64,000 nt of DNA from an uncultured Alphaproteobacteria bacterium (GCA_902619165.1 CACNDI010000003.1:62001-126000); one strand, 5' to 3'; counted from the first letter of the stretch, positions 1 to 14,275 are shown. The notes: generated from the letters alone by a model not told the origin. Translations and numbers: made by a program.

Positions 1-1482
1 AACCTGAGGCGCGCCTATATTTGCTTCAACTTTGAACTCTCTCTTTAGCCTATCAACTAGAATATCTAGATGTAGTTCACCCATGCCTTTCATTATTGTC
101 TGCCCAGACTCTAGATCCGTTTCAACTCTAAAAGATGGATCTTCTGCAGCCAATCTCTGCAGCCCAGCTGACATTTTCTCTTGGTCATTCTTAGTTTTGG
201 GTTCAACTGCAATCTCGATTACAGGATCTGGAAACGTCATGGTTTCCAAAACAACCGGTTTAACTGTGTCGCATATAGTGTCTCCTGTTGTTGTGTCTTT
301 TAGGCCCGCTAGAGCAATTATGTCACCAGCATAGGCTTCATCAATCTCTTCTCTATTATTAGAGTGCATCATCATCATACGCCCAACACGTTCCTTTTTA
401 CCTTTTGTAGAATTTAAAAAACTATCTCCTTTTTTTATTACCCCCGAATATATGCGTGTAAAGGTTAGTGATCCAACAAATGGATCGTTCATTATCTTAA
501 ATGCTAGTCCAGAAAAAGGCTGACTATCGTCTGCTGATCTCTCTATATCTCTAACTTCGTTTTCGTCCCCTGGCTTAAATCCCATGTATGCAGGTACGTC
601 TAAAGGGCCAGGCAAATAGTCAATAACTGCATTTAGCAAAGGCTGCACTCCCTTGTTCTTAAAGGCAGATCCACAAAGGACGGGCACAAAAGCCATACTG
701 AGAGTACCTTTTCGCAAAAGATCTCGCAGGGTCAATTCACTTGGCTCTTCTCCTTCAAGATATTGTTCCATTACCGCATCATCCATCTCCACAGCTATTT
801 CAATCATCTCTCCCCTGTACTTTTCAGCAGTTTCGATCAAATCAGGTCTAATATCTTGACATGTCCAACTGGCTCCCAGATCTTCTCCAGCCCAGGTCCA
901 TTCCTTCATAGTGACAAGGTCAATTATTCCTTCTAGATTAGTTTCTGAACCAATGGGTAATTGTATCGGACATGGAGTAGCCCCTGTTCTATCTTTTATC
1001 ATTTTCACACACTGAAAGTAGTCAGCGCCTATCTTGTCCATTTTGTTCACAAACACTATTCGGGGGACTTTGTATCTATCGGCCTGTCTCCATACAGTCT
1101 CAGTCTGAGGCTCGACTCCAGCGTTGGCATCCAATACACAAACTGCTCCATCCAAAACAGCAAGGGATCTTTCAACTTCTATCGTAAAGTCAACGTGCCC
1201 CGGAGTATCAATTATATTAAACCGATGTTTTGGCGATAGTGGCTTTTCACCATCCTCTGTTCTCTCCCAAAATGTTGTTGTAGCAGCTGAGGTAATCGTT
1301 ATTCCTCTTTCTTGTTCCTGCTCCATCCAATCCATTGTTGCGGCTCCGTCGTGAACTTCTCCGATCTTATGAGACTTTCCCGTGTAGTAGAGTATTCTCT
1401 CGGTACATGTAGTCTTTCCGGCATCAATATGAGCCATGATACCGAAGTTTCTGTAAAGATTTAAAGTATATTCTCTAGACAT
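1..1482 (-). CDS. fusA: Elongation factor G (3' part runs off the left edge of the window)
   Basis: Reverse strand reads [25 protein letters not shown]... from the ATG at 1480-1482. The frame stays open to the window edge, so it is absent from the ORF track. It sits directly downstream of rpsL-rpsG. Confidence 0.95.
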   Translation of the reverse strand, partial: MSREYTLNLYRNFGIMAHIDAGKTTCTERILYYTGKSHKIGEVHDGAATMDWMEQEQERGITITSAATTTFWERTEDGEKPLSPKHRFNIIDTPGHVDFTIEVERSLAVLDGAVCVLDANAGVEPQTETVWRQADRYKVPRIVFVNKMDKIGADYFQCVKMIKDRTGATPCPIQLPIGSETNLEGIIDLVTMKEWTWAGEDLGASWTCQDIRPDLIETAEKYRGEMIEIAVEMDDAVMEQYLEGEEPSELTLRDLLRKGTLSMAFVPVLCGSAFKNKGVQPLLNAVIDYLPGPLDVPAYMGFKPGDENEVRDIERSADDSQPFSGLAFKIMNDPFVGSLTFTRIYSGVIKKGDSFLNSTKGKKERVGRMMMMHSNNREEIDEAYAGDIIALAGLKDTTTGDTICDTVKPVVLETMTFPDPVIEIAVEPKTKNDQEKMSAGLQRLAAEDPSFRVETDLESGQTIMKGMGELHLDILVDRLKREFKVEANIGAPQV

Positions 1483-1498
1483 ATTTATTTCTCTTCCG

Positions 1499-2352
<854 letters not shown>

Positions 2353-2479
2353 TTTGCCCTTTACCTTCCCTAAAATGGGTCGACTAAGACCCTTTTTCAC
2401 AATGCAGAGGATTAAGTAATACGTAATCTTGCGTTTTAAATTTTTGAATGTTTAATTACATACTCAATGAATTTGCGCG

Positions 2480-2508
2480 AATTTATAAACTTAATTCGTG
2501 ACTGTCAA
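2480..2508 (-). promoter_or_regulatory. Candidate sigma70 promoter of the rpsL-rpsG-fusA operon
   Basis: Reverse strand has TTGACA (2508-2503) followed by TATAAA at 15 nt or TAAATT at 17 nt, in the rpoC-rpsL intergenic region. Confidence 0.5.
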
Positions 2509-2556
2509 TACCAAATACGACTAAACTTGCGTTGTGTGACTTTTATATCTTCCAAT

Positions 2557-5500
2557 TCAAGTTTTTTCTACATCATCGCTAGTATCTACAACCTCTTCTC
2601 CAAGATTTTCTGCCTGAGAACGCTCATTTAGGATTTGTAAATCACGCATAGCAGCGACTTTTCTTATATCTCTTGCTGAACCTCCAGTTCCTGCTGGGAT
2701 TAGCCTCCCTACTATAACGTTCTCTTTTAGGCCTATAAGCTTGTCTTTTTTACCTTGGGTTGATGCTTCCGTTAACACTCTAGTTGTTTCTTGGAACGAT
2801 GCAGCAGATATAAAACTCCTTGTCTGCAAACTTGCTTTAGTAATCCCCAATAGGACTGGCCCGCCTTTGGCTGGCTGCAAGCCTTGTTCTATAGCTTTTT
2901 CATTCGCCTCTAAAAACTCTGATTTATCAACCTGTTCACCTTTGAGCAGTATAGTTCCCCCACTATCTGTTATTTCCCATTTTTGAAGCATTTGTCTGAC
3001 AATGACTTCTATATGCTTATCGTTTATCTTCACACCTTGTAGTCTGTATACATCCTGAACTTCATTGATCATATATTCGGCCAGAGCTTCTACACCCATT
3101 ATTGTTAAAATGTCGTGTGGAGCGGGGTTACCATCCATTATATATTCACCCTTCCTTACGAAATCTCCCTCTTGAACAGGTACGTGTTTTCCTTTTGGAA
3201 CAGTATACTCAACTGCTTCGTCATCATTTCCATCAGGCACAACAGCAATAATTCTTTTGTTTTTGTAATCTTTTCCAAAACGCACATATCCGTCTTTCTC
3301 AGCGATTATAGCATGATCTTTTGGTCTTCGAGCTTCAAACAGCTCTGCAACCCTGGGCAAACCACCAGTAATGTCTTTAGTCTTTGCTCCCTCCCTAGGG
3401 ATTCTTGCTAATACATCCCCTGGTAGGATTTCAGATCCATCTTCAACTGACATAATAGCATCAACTGACATTGGATGAACAGCAGGATTACCATTTTCAA
3501 GCTTGACCGGCTCACCAGTCTCTTTGTCCATTATTATAATTTCTGGTTGCAACGAACTACCTTTAGAAGAGGTTCTCCAATCTGAAACTATTTTTTGTGA
3601 AATTCCTGTGGCGTCGTCGACATCTTCCCTCACTGACACCCCTGGTATCAAATCAGCGAATTTTACGATTCCACCTCTTTCAGCGATTATAGGAAGCGTA
3701 TATGGATCCCACTCAAATAACTTCTCACCTGCAGATATTTTTTGCTTCTCTTTGACATAAAGCTTAGTCCCGTATGAAAGCCTATGAGAGCTAAGAGTAA
3801 CACCCTTCTCATTATTTATTAAAAGCTCCATACTACGACTAGTTACAATTTCTTCACCTTGTCCGTTAGAAAGAATATTGGCACTTTTAAACTCTACTAC
3901 CCCACTATGATTGGATTGCATAAATGACTGTGATCCTCCCTGCGCGATGCCCCCTATGTGGAAAGTTCTCATAGTAAGCTGCGTTCCCGGCTCACCGATT
4001 GATTGAGCAGCAATAATGCCAACAGCTTCTCCAGGATTTACTGGTGTTCCTCTAGCCAAGTCTCTTCCGTAGCAGGTGGCGCATATCCCGTCTTCAGCTT
4101 CACAGGTAAGAGGTGAACGTATTTGTACAGTCGTGATCTCAGCTTTTTCGATCAAATCAGCAATGCGCTCGTCTATCATCGAGCCTTTGCTGCATATCAC
4201 ACTATCATCTGATAGATTTTTTATATCCTCGGCTGCTACCCTACCTAAAATCCGCTCGGACAAAGTGGCCACTACTTCGCCATCACTGACTGCTGCCTCA
4301 CACTTGATCGATGTTTCTGTTCCGCAGTCATTTATTCTAACTATACAGTCTTGAGCAACATCGACTAAACGTCGCGTCAAATATCCTGAATTAGCGGTTT
4401 TTAAAGCTGTGTCAGCAAGGCCCTTGCGCGCTCCATGTGTCGAGTTAAAATACTCTAAAACAGATAAACCTTCCTTAAAATTTGCTATTATTGGTGTTTC
4501 GATAATAGCTCCAGATGGTTTTGCCATAAGACCACGCATACCACCCAATTGCTTCATTTGAGCGGGTGAACCTCGAGCACCTGAATGCGCCATCATGTAA
4601 ACCGAATTAGGCTCTAATTCAGATCCATCATCATTTTTCTTGGTGGACGAAATATCAGCCATCATTGCGTCGGCGACCAAATCTGAACATTTTGACCATG
4701 CATCTACTACCTTATTATACTTTTCACCTTGTGTAATCAGACCGTCCATATATTGTCTTTCAAAATCTTTAACTTGATCTCTTGTTTCGTTTACAAAATC
4801 CCATTTTGTCTCGGGAATAACCATATCATCTTTGCCAAAAGATATTCCAGCTCTGAATGCCTCATGGAACCCAAGTTGCATAATTTGATCACAAAAAATG
4901 ACAGACTCCTTTTGCCCGCAATGCCTGTAAACGGTATCGATAACTTCTCCAACCTCTTTCTTCCTCAGAAGTCGGTTTACAATCTCAAATGGTGCTTTAT
5001 GGTTCTTTGGTAGTAATGCCCCAAGTCTAAGCCTACCGGGAGTAGTCTCGAATCTTTTGAAAAATGTTTCGCCCTCACTATCTATTTGAGCGACCTTTGC
5101 TATGATCTTTGAGTGCATATTGACGACACGTGCTTCAAGAGCATGTTCAACCTCGTCCACAGACGAGAAGATCATTCCTTCACCTATTTGCCCTTCTCTC
5201 ATTAAAGAAATGTAATATAGCCCTAGAACCATATCTTGGGAGGGTACTATAATTGGCTTACCGTTGGCAGGAGACAGTACATTATTCGTTGACATCATTA
5301 AAACACGAGCCTCAAGCTGCGCCTCTAAACTTAAAGGCACGTGAACAGCCATCTGATCACCATCAAAGTCCGCGTTAAAAGCTGAACACACCAAGGGATG
5401 TAGGTTTATCGCTTTTCCTTCAATTAGTACCGGTTCAAATGCCTGTATTCCAAGTCTATGTAGAGTTGGTGCGCGATTTAAAAGCACTGGATGCTCTCGA

Positions 5501-6753
5501 ATTACTTCTTCTAATATATCCCAAACTTCTGGTCTTTCTCTTTCCACCATTTTTTTTGCTTGTTTTACTGTAGAGGAAAGGCCACGGGCTTCTAGTTTTG
5601 AGTAAATGAATGGCTTAAAAAGCTCAAGAGCCATCTTTTTTGGCAGTCCACACTGATGTAGTTTTAACCCAGGCCCAGTAACAATTACCGAACGACCCGA
5701 AAAGTCAACTCGCTTCCCTAAAAGGTTCTGCCTAAAACGACCTTGCTTTCCTTTAAGCATATCGGAAAGGGATTTCAAGGGCCTTTTGTTCCCTCCAGTA
5801 ATTACTCGCCCACGCCGTCCATTATCAAAAAGAGCATCAACTGACTCTTGAAGCATTCTTTTCTCATTTCTAATAATGATATCAGGTGCTTTCAATTCCA
5901 TTAACCTTTTTAACCTGTTGTTTCTGTTAATAACCCTCCTGTAAAGGTCATTTAGATCTGATGTCGCAAACCTTCCGCCGTCCAATGGGACCAAAGGTCT
6001 GAGCTCAGGCGGAATGACTGGGATTACTGTCATAATCATCCATTCGGGCTTGTTAGAGCTTTCTCTAAAATTTTCAACAAGCTTCAGTCTCTTTATTATC
6101 TTTTTTGGCTTAAGTTCACCTGTTGCCTCTTTAAGCTCTTCTCTAAGTTTCTCAGCCTCCGTGTCAACGTCAATTGCCATCAGCATTTCCCTGATTGCTT
6201 CGGCTCCAATACCTGCTTGAAAAGCATCCAAGCCATATTGATCTTGCGCATCTATATATTCTTCCTCTGAAAGTAATTGCCCTGCCTTCAAGTCGGTCAA
6301 CCCGGGCTCGATCACTACATATTGCTCAAAGTATAGTATCCTTTCTAAATCCCGTAGGGTCATGTCCAGCATCAACCCAATTCTAGACGGGAGAGATTTT
6401 AAGAACCAAATATGTGCAACGGGAGAAGCAAGTTCAATATGACCCATTCTCTCTCGTCTTACTTTTTGCAGAGTTACTTCAACCCCGCACTTTTCGCACG
6501 TTACGCCTCTATACTTCATTCTTTTGTACTTACCACAGAGACACTCGTAGTCTTTGACTGGCCCAAATATTCTTGAACAAAACAAGCCATCTCTTTCAGG
6601 CTTGAAAGTACGATAATTTATAGTTTCAGGTTTTTTTATTTCACCAAAAGACCAACTCAATATTCTCTCAGGTGAGGCAATAGATATTCTTATCTCATCG
6701 AAGGCCTTGAGTGATTGTGGTTTGCCAAACGGATTCGTTATTTCTTTATTCAT
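2557..6753 (-). CDS. rpoC: DNA-directed RNA polymerase subunit beta'
   Basis: 1398 aa, contains [16 protein letters not shown] and zinc-binding [24 protein letters not shown]. Confidence 0.99.
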   Translation of the reverse strand: MNKEITNPFGKPQSLKAFDEIRISIASPERILSWSFGEIKKPETINYRTFKPERDGLFCSRIFGPVKDYECLCGKYKRMKYRGVTCEKCGVEVTLQKVRRERMGHIELASPVAHIWFLKSLPSRIGLMLDMTLRDLERILYFEQYVVIEPGLTDLKAGQLLSEEEYIDAQDQYGLDAFQAGIGAEAIREMLMAIDVDTEAEKLREELKEATGELKPKKIIKRLKLVENFRESSNKPEWMIMTVIPVIPPELRPLVPLDGGRFATSDLNDLYRRVINRNNRLKRLMELKAPDIIIRNEKRMLQESVDALFDNGRRGRVITGGNKRPLKSLSDMLKGKQGRFRQNLLGKRVDFSGRSVIVTGPGLKLHQCGLPKKMALELFKPFIYSKLEARGLSSTVKQAKKMVERERPEVWDILEEVIREHPVLLNRAPTLHRLGIQAFEPVLIEGKAINLHPLVCSAFNADFDGDQMAVHVPLSLEAQLEARVLMMSTNNVLSPANGKPIIVPSQDMVLGLYYISLMREGQIGEGMIFSSVDEVEHALEARVVNMHSKIIAKVAQIDSEGETFFKRFETTPGRLRLGALLPKNHKAPFEIVNRLLRKKEVGEVIDTVYRHCGQKESVIFCDQIMQLGFHEAFRAGISFGKDDMVIPETKWDFVNETRDQVKDFERQYMDGLITQGEKYNKVVDAWSKCSDLVADAMMADISSTKKNDDGSELEPNSVYMMAHSGARGSPAQMKQLGGMRGLMAKPSGAIIETPIIANFKEGLSVLEYFNSTHGARKGLADTALKTANSGYLTRRLVDVAQDCIVRINDCGTETSIKCEAAVSDGEVVATLSERILGRVAAEDIKNLSDDSVICSKGSMIDERIADLIEKAEITTVQIRSPLTCEAEDGICATCYGRDLARGTPVNPGEAVGIIAAQSIGEPGTQLTMRTFHIGGIAQGGSQSFMQSNHSGVVEFKSANILSNGQGEEIVTSRSMELLINNEKGVTLSSHRLSYGTKLYVKEKQKISAGEKLFEWDPYTLPIIAERGGIVKFADLIPGVSVREDVDDATGISQKIVSDWRTSSKGSSLQPEIIIMDKETGEPVKLENGNPAVHPMSVDAIMSVEDGSEILPGDVLARIPREGAKTKDITGGLPRVAELFEARRPKDHAIIAEKDGYVRFGKDYKNKRIIAVVPDGNDDEAVEYTVPKGKHVPVQEGDFVRKGEYIMDGNPAPHDILTIMGVEALAEYMINEVQDVYRLQGVKINDKHIEVIVRQMLQKWEITDSGGTILLKGEQVDKSEFLEANEKAIEQGLQPAKGGPVLLGITKASLQTRSFISAASFQETTRVLTEASTQGKKDKLIGLKENVIVGRLIPAGTGGSARDIRKVAAMRDLQILNERSQAENLGEEVVDTSDDVEKT

Positions 6754-6796
6754 TTTTACATCCTATAAAATATTCAAATTTGCATCTAGCAAACAA

Positions 6797-9700
6797 CTAA
6801 TTAATTTCATCATCTAACAGCTCTATGTTGAGGCCCAGAGATCTAATTTCTTTTACCAGAACATTAAACGATTCTGGAATACCAGCTTCAAAATTATCCT
6901 CTCCTTTAACTATACTTTCGTAGACCTTTGTTCTACCAGCCACATCATCAGATTTAACAGTTAACATCTCTTGAAGAGAGTATGCTGCCCCATACGCTTC
7001 TAAGGCCCAAACTTCCATTTCACCAAACCTTTGACCTCCAAATTGCGCCTTGCCCCCCAACGGTTGCTGTGTAACTAAACTATATGGACCGGTAGATCTC
7101 GCATGGATTTTCTCGTCTACCAAATGGTGTAGCTTAAGAATATATTTAACACCAACAGTAACTGGTCTCGCGAATTGCTCTCCTGTCCTCCCATCGAAAA
7201 GAATTGACTGAGCACTTTCGTCTAAACCAGCCCTGCTAAGCGCCTCAGTAACGTCACTTTCTTTCGCTCCATCAAATACAGGAGTGGCAATAGGAACTCC
7301 CTTTTTAACATTGCCCGCTACGGTGAGCAAATTTTCTGCGGACAACCCTTTAATTTGTTTTTTAAAGTCATCACTGCCATAAGCATTTGACAATGCATTT
7401 TCTAAAATTTTCTGATCATTGCTTTTTTTAAACTCAGAAATTGCATTGTTGATAGATTCCCCTAATGATTTTGCAGCCCATCCCATGTGAGTTTCAAGAA
7501 TTTGACCAACGTTCATTCTGCTTGGCACTCCAAGTGGATTTAACACAAGATCTACCGTTGTCCCATCTTCTAAAAAGGGCATATCCTCCTCGGGTACAAC
7601 TTTCGATATAACACCCTTATTCCCATGCCTTCCCGCCATCTTGTCACCTGGTTGAAGCTTTCGTTTGACAGCCACAAACACCTTAACCATTTTCATTACG
7701 CCGGGTGGCAAGTCATCTCCTCTTCTTACCTTTTCAACTTTGTCTTGATAAGAATCGTTTGCAATCTGTTTTTGTTTCTCAAATTGCTCTTGTAACGCTT
7801 CCATTTTTTTGGCATCACTTTCTGTCTCCAAAGAAAATTTCCACCACAGCCCCTTGGACAAACTGTCTAATATTTCTTGAGTTATCTTTGACCCCTTAAC
7901 AGCTCCTTTAGGCCCATCATTTATTTTCTTACCGACTAATAGATCGTTTAATCTCGAATATATATTCCTTTCCAATATCTCTAATCCATCGTCTCTATCT
8001 TTGCTTAATCGCTCTATTTCATGTCTCTCATTCTGCAAAGCACGCTCATCTTTTTCTATTCCATGCCTGTTGAAAACTCTTACCTCTACAATCGTCCCGT
8101 GATCTCCTGGACCCATTCTGAGAGATGTATCTCTTACATCTGAAGCTTTCTCACCGAATATAGCTCTAAGGAGTTTTTCCTCAGGTGTCATTGGGCTTTC
8201 TCCCTTTGGAGTAATCTTACCGACTAGTATGTCACCTGGTCCAACCTCTGCTCCAATGTAGACAATACCAGCTTCATCCAAATTTCTTAAAGAATCTTCG
8301 CCCACATTTGGTATGTCTCTGGTAATTTCTTCTGGACCTAGCTTTGTATCTCTAGCAGCGACTTCAAATTCTTCAATATGAACCGATGTAAACACGTCAT
8401 CTTTGACTAGCCTTTCGGAAATTAAAATTGAATCCTCATAGTTATAGCCGTTCCATGGCATAAAGGCGACTAACACATTCTTTCCCAATGCCAGCTCACC
8501 CATGTCGGTAGAGGGACCATCCGCTATAACCTCTCCTTTCAAGACATAATCACCTTTTTTCACCAATGGTCGCTGATTGATACAAGTATTTTGATTAGAT
8601 CTTTGAAACTTTCTCAACCTGTAAATATCCACTCCATGATCACCTAGATCCACTTCATCTGTAACTCTTACCACAATTCTCATTGCATCCACCTGGTCAA
8701 TCACTCCAGAGCGTTTTGCTACAATTGCAGCACCAGAGTCCTTTGCAACAATTGATTCCATTCCGGTTCCAACAAAAGGTGCCTCTGCAGTTAACAAAGG
8801 GACAGCTTGCCTTTGCATATTTGACCCCATTAATGCCCTGTTAGCATCGTCATTTTCCAAAAAAGGGATTAATGAGGCTGCCACAGATACTAACTGTTTA
8901 GGTGAAACATCAATATAATCAACTGACGCAGACGGATATAACATATAATCTCCGAACCTACGAGTTGATACTAATTCATTCTCAAACGCATCATCTTTGT
9001 TAAGTTTTGCATTAGCCTGCGCAATTGTATACTTCATCTCCTCTGTTGCCGACATGTACACCACATCGTCGGTAACCTTTCCATTCTCTACTCGCCTGTA
9101 GGGTGTTTCAATAAACCCGTATTTATTTACTTTCGCGAACGAAGCTAATGAATTGATCAATCCTATATTTGGGCCCTCTGGAGTTTCAATTGGACAAACT
9201 CTTCCATAATGAGTTGGATGAACATCCCTTACCTCAAATCCTGCCCTGTCCCGGGTTAAACCTCCAGGACCAAGGGCAGAAAGACGTCTCTTATGAGTTA
9301 CCTCAGATAATGGATTGGTTTGATCCATGAATTGTGACAATTGGCTGGATCCAAAAAATTCTTTTACAGCTGCAGCTGCAGGTTTAGCATTAATAAGATC
9401 TTGAGGCATCACAGTGTCAATCTCTACAGAAGACATTCGCTCTCTAATGGCTCTTTCCATTCTAAGCAAACCAACCCTGTACTGATTTTCCATCAGCTCT
9501 CCCACAGATCTAACTCTTCTATTTCCCAGGTGATCTATATCATCAATTTCACCCTTACCATCCTTCAATTCTACCAGAGCCCTTATTACTGCAACAATGT
9601 CTTCCTTTCTCAGTATGCGCGTTGTGTCTGGTGCATCGAGATCAAGACGCATATTTAATTTAACTCTTCCCACAGCAGAAAGGTCATATCTCTCTTCGTC

Positions 9701-10933
9701 AAAAAAGAGGGACGTAAATAAATCTGCAGCTGCTTCTATTGTCGGCGGTTCTCCAGGTCTCATCACTTTGTATATGTCTTCTAGCGCCATCTGGCGATTA
9801 AAGTTCTTGTCTGAAACCATTGTGTTTCTGAGATATGGACCAACATTTACATGATCGATGTCCAGTGTTTGTACTTCAGTCACTCCATTATCAAAGAGCG
9901 TTTTTAAATTACCGCCAGTTATGGAGCCACCTTGCCGATCAAAATCACAAGTTATCTCTTCACCGGCCTCCAACCATATCTCTCCAGTTTTCTCATTAAT
10001 GATGTCACTTGATGCAAACCTTCCAATTATGGATTCAAACGGCACTAAAATCTCTTTAACAGAGTTGGATAGTTCCATTTCCTTAACAAATCTTGGAGTT
10101 ATCTTTTTTCCTGCCTCTGCGATCACCTTACCTGTTTTAGAATCAACTAAGTCAAATGCTGGTTTAACTCCCCTAAATCGTGATGGGTAAAAGGGAGTCG
10201 ACCATTTGTTGCCTTCAACTAGGCGATACTTTACTTGCTGATAATAAGTCTCGCAGATATCTTCTTGACTTAAACCTAATGCAAAAAGCAACGTTGAGAC
10301 CGGAATTTTTCTTCTACGATCTATTCTTACATACACCAAGTCTTTGGCATCAAACTCAAAATCAAGCCAAGAACCTCTGTAAGGAATAATACGACTAGTA
10401 AAAAGTATTTTACCAGAAGAATGCGTCTTACCTTTATCATTATCAAAAAATACCCCAGGCGATCTGTGCATCTGGGAAACAACAACCCTTTCCGTACCAT
10501 TGACTAGGAATGTCCCGTTAGGAGTCATGAGGGGAATGTCACCCATGTATACATCCTGCTCTTTTATTCCTTTGACAGACTTTGCCTGACTTACTTCATC
10601 AATCTCAAACACTATTAGACGCAACTTAACCTTTAAGGGAGCACCAAAAGTGAGGTCTCTTTGATGACACTCTTCCAGATCATATTTCGGTTTTTCTAAC
10701 TCGTATGAAACAAACTCCAATACGGCGGTCTCATTGAAGTCGGTTATTGGAAATATTGACTCAAACGCACCTCTCAAGCCCTCTCCTTTTAAAGGCTCGG
10801 AGCCCTCTCCAGAGTTCAGAAATAAGTCGTATGATGACTTTTGAACTTCAATGAGGTTAGGCATCTCTGCAACCTCCCTAATCTTGCCAAAGTATTTTCT
10901 TATCCGGCTTTTTGTAAAAACATCTTTGCTCAT
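6797..10933 (-). CDS. rpoB: DNA-directed RNA polymerase subunit beta
   Basis: 1378 aa, full-length RpoB motifs ([39 protein letters not shown]). Confidence 0.99.
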   Translation of the reverse strand: MSKDVFTKSRIRKYFGKIREVAEMPNLIEVQKSSYDLFLNSGEGSEPLKGEGLRGAFESIFPITDFNETAVLEFVSYELEKPKYDLEECHQRDLTFGAPLKVKLRLIVFEIDEVSQAKSVKGIKEQDVYMGDIPLMTPNGTFLVNGTERVVVSQMHRSPGVFFDNDKGKTHSSGKILFTSRIIPYRGSWLDFEFDAKDLVYVRIDRRRKIPVSTLLFALGLSQEDICETYYQQVKYRLVEGNKWSTPFYPSRFRGVKPAFDLVDSKTGKVIAEAGKKITPRFVKEMELSNSVKEILVPFESIIGRFASSDIINEKTGEIWLEAGEEITCDFDRQGGSITGGNLKTLFDNGVTEVQTLDIDHVNVGPYLRNTMVSDKNFNRQMALEDIYKVMRPGEPPTIEAAADLFTSLFFDEERYDLSAVGRVKLNMRLDLDAPDTTRILRKEDIVAVIRALVELKDGKGEIDDIDHLGNRRVRSVGELMENQYRVGLLRMERAIRERMSSVEIDTVMPQDLINAKPAAAAVKEFFGSSQLSQFMDQTNPLSEVTHKRRLSALGPGGLTRDRAGFEVRDVHPTHYGRVCPIETPEGPNIGLINSLASFAKVNKYGFIETPYRRVENGKVTDDVVYMSATEEMKYTIAQANAKLNKDDAFENELVSTRRFGDYMLYPSASVDYIDVSPKQLVSVAASLIPFLENDDANRALMGSNMQRQAVPLLTAEAPFVGTGMESIVAKDSGAAIVAKRSGVIDQVDAMRIVVRVTDEVDLGDHGVDIYRLRKFQRSNQNTCINQRPLVKKGDYVLKGEVIADGPSTDMGELALGKNVLVAFMPWNGYNYEDSILISERLVKDDVFTSVHIEEFEVAARDTKLGPEEITRDIPNVGEDSLRNLDEAGIVYIGAEVGPGDILVGKITPKGESPMTPEEKLLRAIFGEKASDVRDTSLRMGPGDHGTIVEVRVFNRHGIEKDERALQNERHEIERLSKDRDDGLEILERNIYSRLNDLLVGKKINDGPKGAVKGSKITQEILDSLSKGLWWKFSLETESDAKKMEALQEQFEKQKQIANDSYQDKVEKVRRGDDLPPGVMKMVKVFVAVKRKLQPGDKMAGRHGNKGVISKVVPEEDMPFLEDGTTVDLVLNPLGVPSRMNVGQILETHMGWAAKSLGESINNAISEFKKSNDQKILENALSNAYGSDDFKKQIKGLSAENLLTVAGNVKKGVPIATPVFDGAKESDVTEALSRAGLDESAQSILFDGRTGEQFARPVTVGVKYILKLHHLVDEKIHARSTGPYSLVTQQPLGGKAQFGGQRFGEMEVWALEAYGAAYSLQEMLTVKSDDVAGRTKVYESIVKGEDNFEAGIPESFNVLVKEIRSLGLNIELLDDEIN

Positions 10934-11087
10934 GGAAACCTCTGATCTTTGTTTTTTTGATCTGAACGGGAAATTAGACCACTAAATGTCAAAAGCTCTT
11001 CCAATTCATGTGCTCTCCCAAAGCACGCCCGAAAAGAGATTAAGTGTTTGTGATAGGTTACTGAAGTTTGCATCTTTGGTATCAACC

Positions 11088-11483
11088 TTAAGACAGTTCG
11101 ACTTCAGCTCCAGCCTCCTCCAGTTTCTTTTTAATTTCTTCAGCCTCATCTTTTGGCACGCCTTCTTTAACGGCTTTGCCTCCGGCTTCGACAAGGTCTT
11201 TAGCCTCCTTTAGGCCTAGTCCTGTTATTGTTCTAACTTCTTTTATAACGTTAATCTTTTTATCACCAGCTGCTTTTAGAACCACATTGAATTCACTTTT
11301 TTCATCTCCACCCGGAGCCGCATCAGCCCCACCGGGCCCACCTGCAGCTGCTCCTGCTACCATTACTGCACCACCAGCAGCAGGCTCAATCCCGTATTCA
11401 TCCTTGAGTATATTTTTCAACTCAACCGCATCCACGAGGGACAGCTTGGAAATATCTTCCGCAAGTTTTTTTAAATCAGCCAT
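11088..11483 (-). CDS. rplL: 50S ribosomal protein L7/L12
   Basis: [27 protein letters not shown]...[44 protein letters not shown]. Confidence 0.97.
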   Translation of the reverse strand: MADLKKLAEDISKLSLVDAVELKNILKDEYGIEPAAGGAVMVAGAAAGGPGGADAAPGGDEKSEFNVVLKAAGDKKINVIKEVRTITGLGLKEAKDLVEAGGKAVKEGVPKDEAEEIKKKLEEAGAEVELS

Positions 11484-11532
11484 TATTTTTTCACCCATTT
11501 CAATTTATCTAAAGTTAAAGGAAAAACTATAA

Positions 11533-12039
11533 CTAGTCTCCCCCAATATTTTCTAAAACGCCTGCGATTGCTGAAGCTGGACCGGTAACGTTTGCCGCCA
11601 AACTGCCTCCCGGTGCTGTAAGAAGAGCACTGATACTGGACAAAACTTCGTCCCTTGAAGGTAGCTTTGAGACTTCATTTACACCATTCAAGTCCAATAT
11701 CTTTTTACCCATAGCTCCGCCAACAATTTTGAGATTTTCGTTGCTTTTTGCGAATTCAACAGATATCTTTGCTGCCGTCACTGGGTCTTCTGAATACAAT
11801 AACACTATCTGGTCGACCAGCAAATGCTTCATGCCCTCAGGTGGGGACTTATCTATAGCGATGCGTGCCAACCTGTTTTTTGCCACCCTAACATTTGCGC
11901 TATTTTCCCGCATTTTATTTCTAAGGACTGACATTTCAGCAACAGTAATACCAGCATACTTAGCAGCAACTATTATTCCAGAATGCTTAAAAACATCCTT
12001 TAACTCACTTACTACCTGTTCTTTTCTAGCTCTATCCAA
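11533..12039 (-). CDS. rplJ: 50S ribosomal protein L10 (TTG start)
   Basis: MDRARKEQVVSELKDVFKHSGIIVAAKYAGITVAEMSVLR; upstream of rplL. Confidence 0.96.
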   Translation of the reverse strand: MDRARKEQVVSELKDVFKHSGIIVAAKYAGITVAEMSVLRNKMRENSANVRVAKNRLARIAIDKSPPEGMKHLLVDQIVLLYSEDPVTAAKISVEFAKSNENLKIVGGAMGKKILDLNGVNEVSKLPSRDEVLSSISALLTAPGGSLAANVTGPASAIAGVLENIGGD

Positions 12040-12112
12040 CTATTCCACTCCAACGTTTGCGCCTTTCACAGTATTTACTGCTTGAGGCTAAAAAAGGATT
12101 GCTCCTTTAACA

Positions 12113-12180
12113 AAACAGGTAGGTGAGATTCACTATATAAAAATAGTTTCAAAACATATCTACCTGTCTCAGGCAGGATT
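12113..12180 (-). promoter_or_regulatory. Candidate L10 leader / rplJ 5'UTR structure
   Basis: Within the 236-nt rplA-rplJ gap. Perfect 8-nt inverted repeat ACAGGTAG (12115-12122) / CTACCTGT (12160-12167), overlapping an alternative local hairpin CCTG-TCT-CAGG (12163-12173). Confidence 0.5.
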
Positions 12181-12275
12181 TACACTCTTAGAAACCCACC
12201 GTCTTCGACATAGCATTAGCCTTAGTTCAACTAACACTATTAAAGATGCACGTGTTTCTCAACTCATGCATATTA

Positions 12276-12971
12276 TCAGCTGGCAAATTGGCTGCTGTCT
12301 AAAGTAACGCTTGGCCCCATAGTCGAGCTCACTGAGATCCTTTTCAAATACGAACCTTTTGCTCCTGCCGGTTTTGCCTTATTTACTGATTCGATAAATG
12401 CTGTAATATTTTCCGAAATTTTTTGTTTGTCAAATGATACTTTGCCTAAGCCTGCTTGGACAACCCCAGATTTTTCCACTTTAAACTGCACTTCTCCAGA
12501 TTTGGCCAACCTTACAGCCTTTTCTACATCCACCGTAACGGTACCTACTTTCGGGTTTGGCATCAAATTTCTTGGTCCAAGCACTTTGCCTAATCTTCCA
12601 ACAATTGCCATCATATCAGGCGTTGCAATGCAGCGATCAAAGTCGATCGCCCCTCCCTGAATCGCCTCCATTAAATCTTCTGCACCAACTATATCTGCTC
12701 CAGCTTTTTTTGCTTCCTCAGCTTTTTCACCTTTAGCAAATACAGCTACCCGCATATTTTTTCCATTGCCATGAGGTAAAGCACATACTCCTCTAACCAT
12801 TTGATCCGCATGCTTTGGATCAACACCAAGATTAATTGCGATGTCTACTGTTTCGTCAAATTTCGCAGAAGCGTTATTTTTGACTAAATTTACAGCCTCA
12901 TCTAGACTGAGATCATGCTTGCCTTCGAATGCTTTCTTAGCGTTTGTAAAGTTTTTTCCTGTTTTCGCCAT
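12276..12971 (-). CDS. rplA: 50S ribosomal protein L1
   Basis: [64 protein letters not shown] track start is 7 codons upstream. Confidence 0.97.
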   Translation of the reverse strand: MAKTGKNFTNAKKAFEGKHDLSLDEAVNLVKNNASAKFDETVDIAINLGVDPKHADQMVRGVCALPHGNGKNMRVAVFAKGEKAEEAKKAGADIVGAEDLMEAIQGGAIDFDRCIATPDMMAIVGRLGKVLGPRNLMPNPKVGTVTVDVEKAVRLAKSGEVQFKVEKSGVVQAGLGKVSFDKQKISENITAFIESVNKAKPAGAKGSYLKRISVSSTMGPSVTLDSSQFAS

Positions 12972-12988
12972 TTCTTTAGATCCCCTAT

Positions 12989-13417
12989 TCAATCCTTAAC
13001 TTCAATACCCATAGATCTTGCTGAGCCCATTATTATTTGCATTGCGCCGTCGATATCATTTGCGTTCAGATCCTTCATTTTTGACTGGGCAATCTCTCTG
13101 ACTTGTTTAGATGTAACAGTGCCTGCAGTTTCCTTTCCAGCTGTAGAAGAACCGGCCTTCAAACCAGATGCCTTTTTCAAAAAAAATGAAGCTGGCGGGG
13201 TTTTTATATCCATAGAGAATGACTTATCCACATAATAAGTAATGACTGTTGGGCAGGGCGCGCCTGGCTCCATGTCCTGCGTGTTAGCGTTAAATGCTTT
13301 ACAAAATTCCATAATATTAAGTCCCCGTTGCCCTAGCGCTGGGCCTACAGGGGGCGATGGATTGGCTTTTCCCGCTGGTATTTGCAGTTTTAAGTAACCT
13401 TCTATTTTTTTTGCCAT
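12989..13417 (-). CDS. rplK: 50S ribosomal protein L11
   Basis: [44 protein letters not shown]. Confidence 0.98.
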   Translation of the reverse strand: MAKKIEGYLKLQIPAGKANPSPPVGPALGQRGLNIMEFCKAFNANTQDMEPGAPCPTVITYYVDKSFSMDIKTPPASFFLKKASGLKAGSSTAGKETAGTVTSKQVREIAQSKMKDLNANDIDGAMQIIMGSARSMGIEVKD

Positions 13418-13448
13418 CTACTATTTTCCTCTTTAATACATTTTAATA

Positions 13449-13982
13449 TCAATTTTGTTTTTGAACTTGTGTAAATTCTAACTCTACAGGTGTAGCTCTG
13501 CCAAATATTGACACTGTGAGTTTCAGCCTTGAGTTGATATCATCTACTTCTTCAACCGAGCCGGCAAAACCTTCAAACGGCCCATCAGTGACATTTACCT
13601 TTTCTCCTACCTCAAATGCTATCAAAGACCTTGGTTGATCTCCTCCCTCTTCGACCTGATTAATTATTCTAGCAACTTCCGCATCTGGTAATGGGGTTGG
13701 TTTGCCGTGTGCTCCTAGAAATCCCGACACGCGGTTTATTCCCTTAATTGCGTGATATACTTCCTCGTTCATGTCCATCTTCACGAGAACGTATCCTGGC
13801 ATAAATCTTCGTTCCCTTTGAACTTTTTTCCCTCTACGTATTTCTAGTACCTCTTCGGTTGGCACCAAAACTTCAGATACCTCGTTCTCCAGGTTCTTTT
13901 GCAAAACCATCTCTTTTATATTCTCGGCTACCTTTTTCTCAAAATTGGAAAAAACGCTTACCGAGTACCATCGCATAGCCAT
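13449..13982 (-). CDS. nusG: Transcription termination/antitermination protein NusG
   Basis: RWYSVSVFSNFEKKVAENIKE...MPGYVLVKMDMNEEVYHAIKGINRVSGFLG with KOW region VTDGPFEGFAGSVEEVD. Confidence 0.97.
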   Translation of the reverse strand: MAMRWYSVSVFSNFEKKVAENIKEMVLQKNLENEVSEVLVPTEEVLEIRRGKKVQRERRFMPGYVLVKMDMNEEVYHAIKGINRVSGFLGAHGKPTPLPDAEVARIINQVEEGGDQPRSLIAFEVGEKVNVTDGPFEGFAGSVEEVDDINSRLKLTVSIFGRATPVELEFTQVQKQN

Positions 13983-14019
13983 TCTGACTTATCCACTTGT
14001 TTTCTGGAAACCTTTAATG

Positions 14020-14051
14020 AAAAAAATCAATTAGGTCAACTATTTCGACCT
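14020..14051 (-). terminator. Possible weak intrinsic terminator or attenuator between secE and nusG
   Basis: Reverse strand AGGTC-gaaatagtt-GACCT hairpin followed by a 7-T run 6 nt later. Confidence 0.3.
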
Positions 14052-14083
14052 CAGTTATATTTAATTTTTGTCAAATTACAAAT

Positions 14084-14275
14084 CTAAAAATTTAAACTCA
14101 AGATAATCCTTAGTAAAAAAGATATTATCGAGTCTGTAATCAAAAAAAATGTTGCTAAAATTGCAACCATTATAAAAACCATTATGGTGGTGGTCATTGT
14201 TTCTCTACGAGTAGGCCAAACAATTTTGGATGCTTCCTGACGACTTTGTTGTATAAATTTAAAGATATTGGTCAC
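14084..14275 (-). CDS. secE: Preprotein translocase subunit SecE (GTG start)
   Basis: FKFIQQSRQEASKIVWPTRRETMTTTIMVFIMVAILATFFLITDSII; classic SecE upstream of nusG. Confidence 0.96.
   Translation of the reverse strand: MTNIFKFIQQSRQEASKIVWPTRRETMTTTIMVFIMVAILATFFLITDSIISFLLRIILSLNF

Noticed and set aside
9341-9658. Plus-strand ORFs opposite rpoB/rpoC (several of 60-110 aa)
   Set aside because: All are antisense to full-length, well-conserved polymerase genes with no independent support.
10986-11213. Overlapping small ORFs on both strands around the rplL-rpoB gap
   Set aside because: Largely overlap rplL and the intergenic region, with no family features.
11176-11532. 118-aa plus-strand ORF opposite rplL (Pro/Ala/Ser-rich)
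   Set aside because: Reverse complement of the Ala/Gly-rich L7/L12 hinge; compositional shadow ORF.
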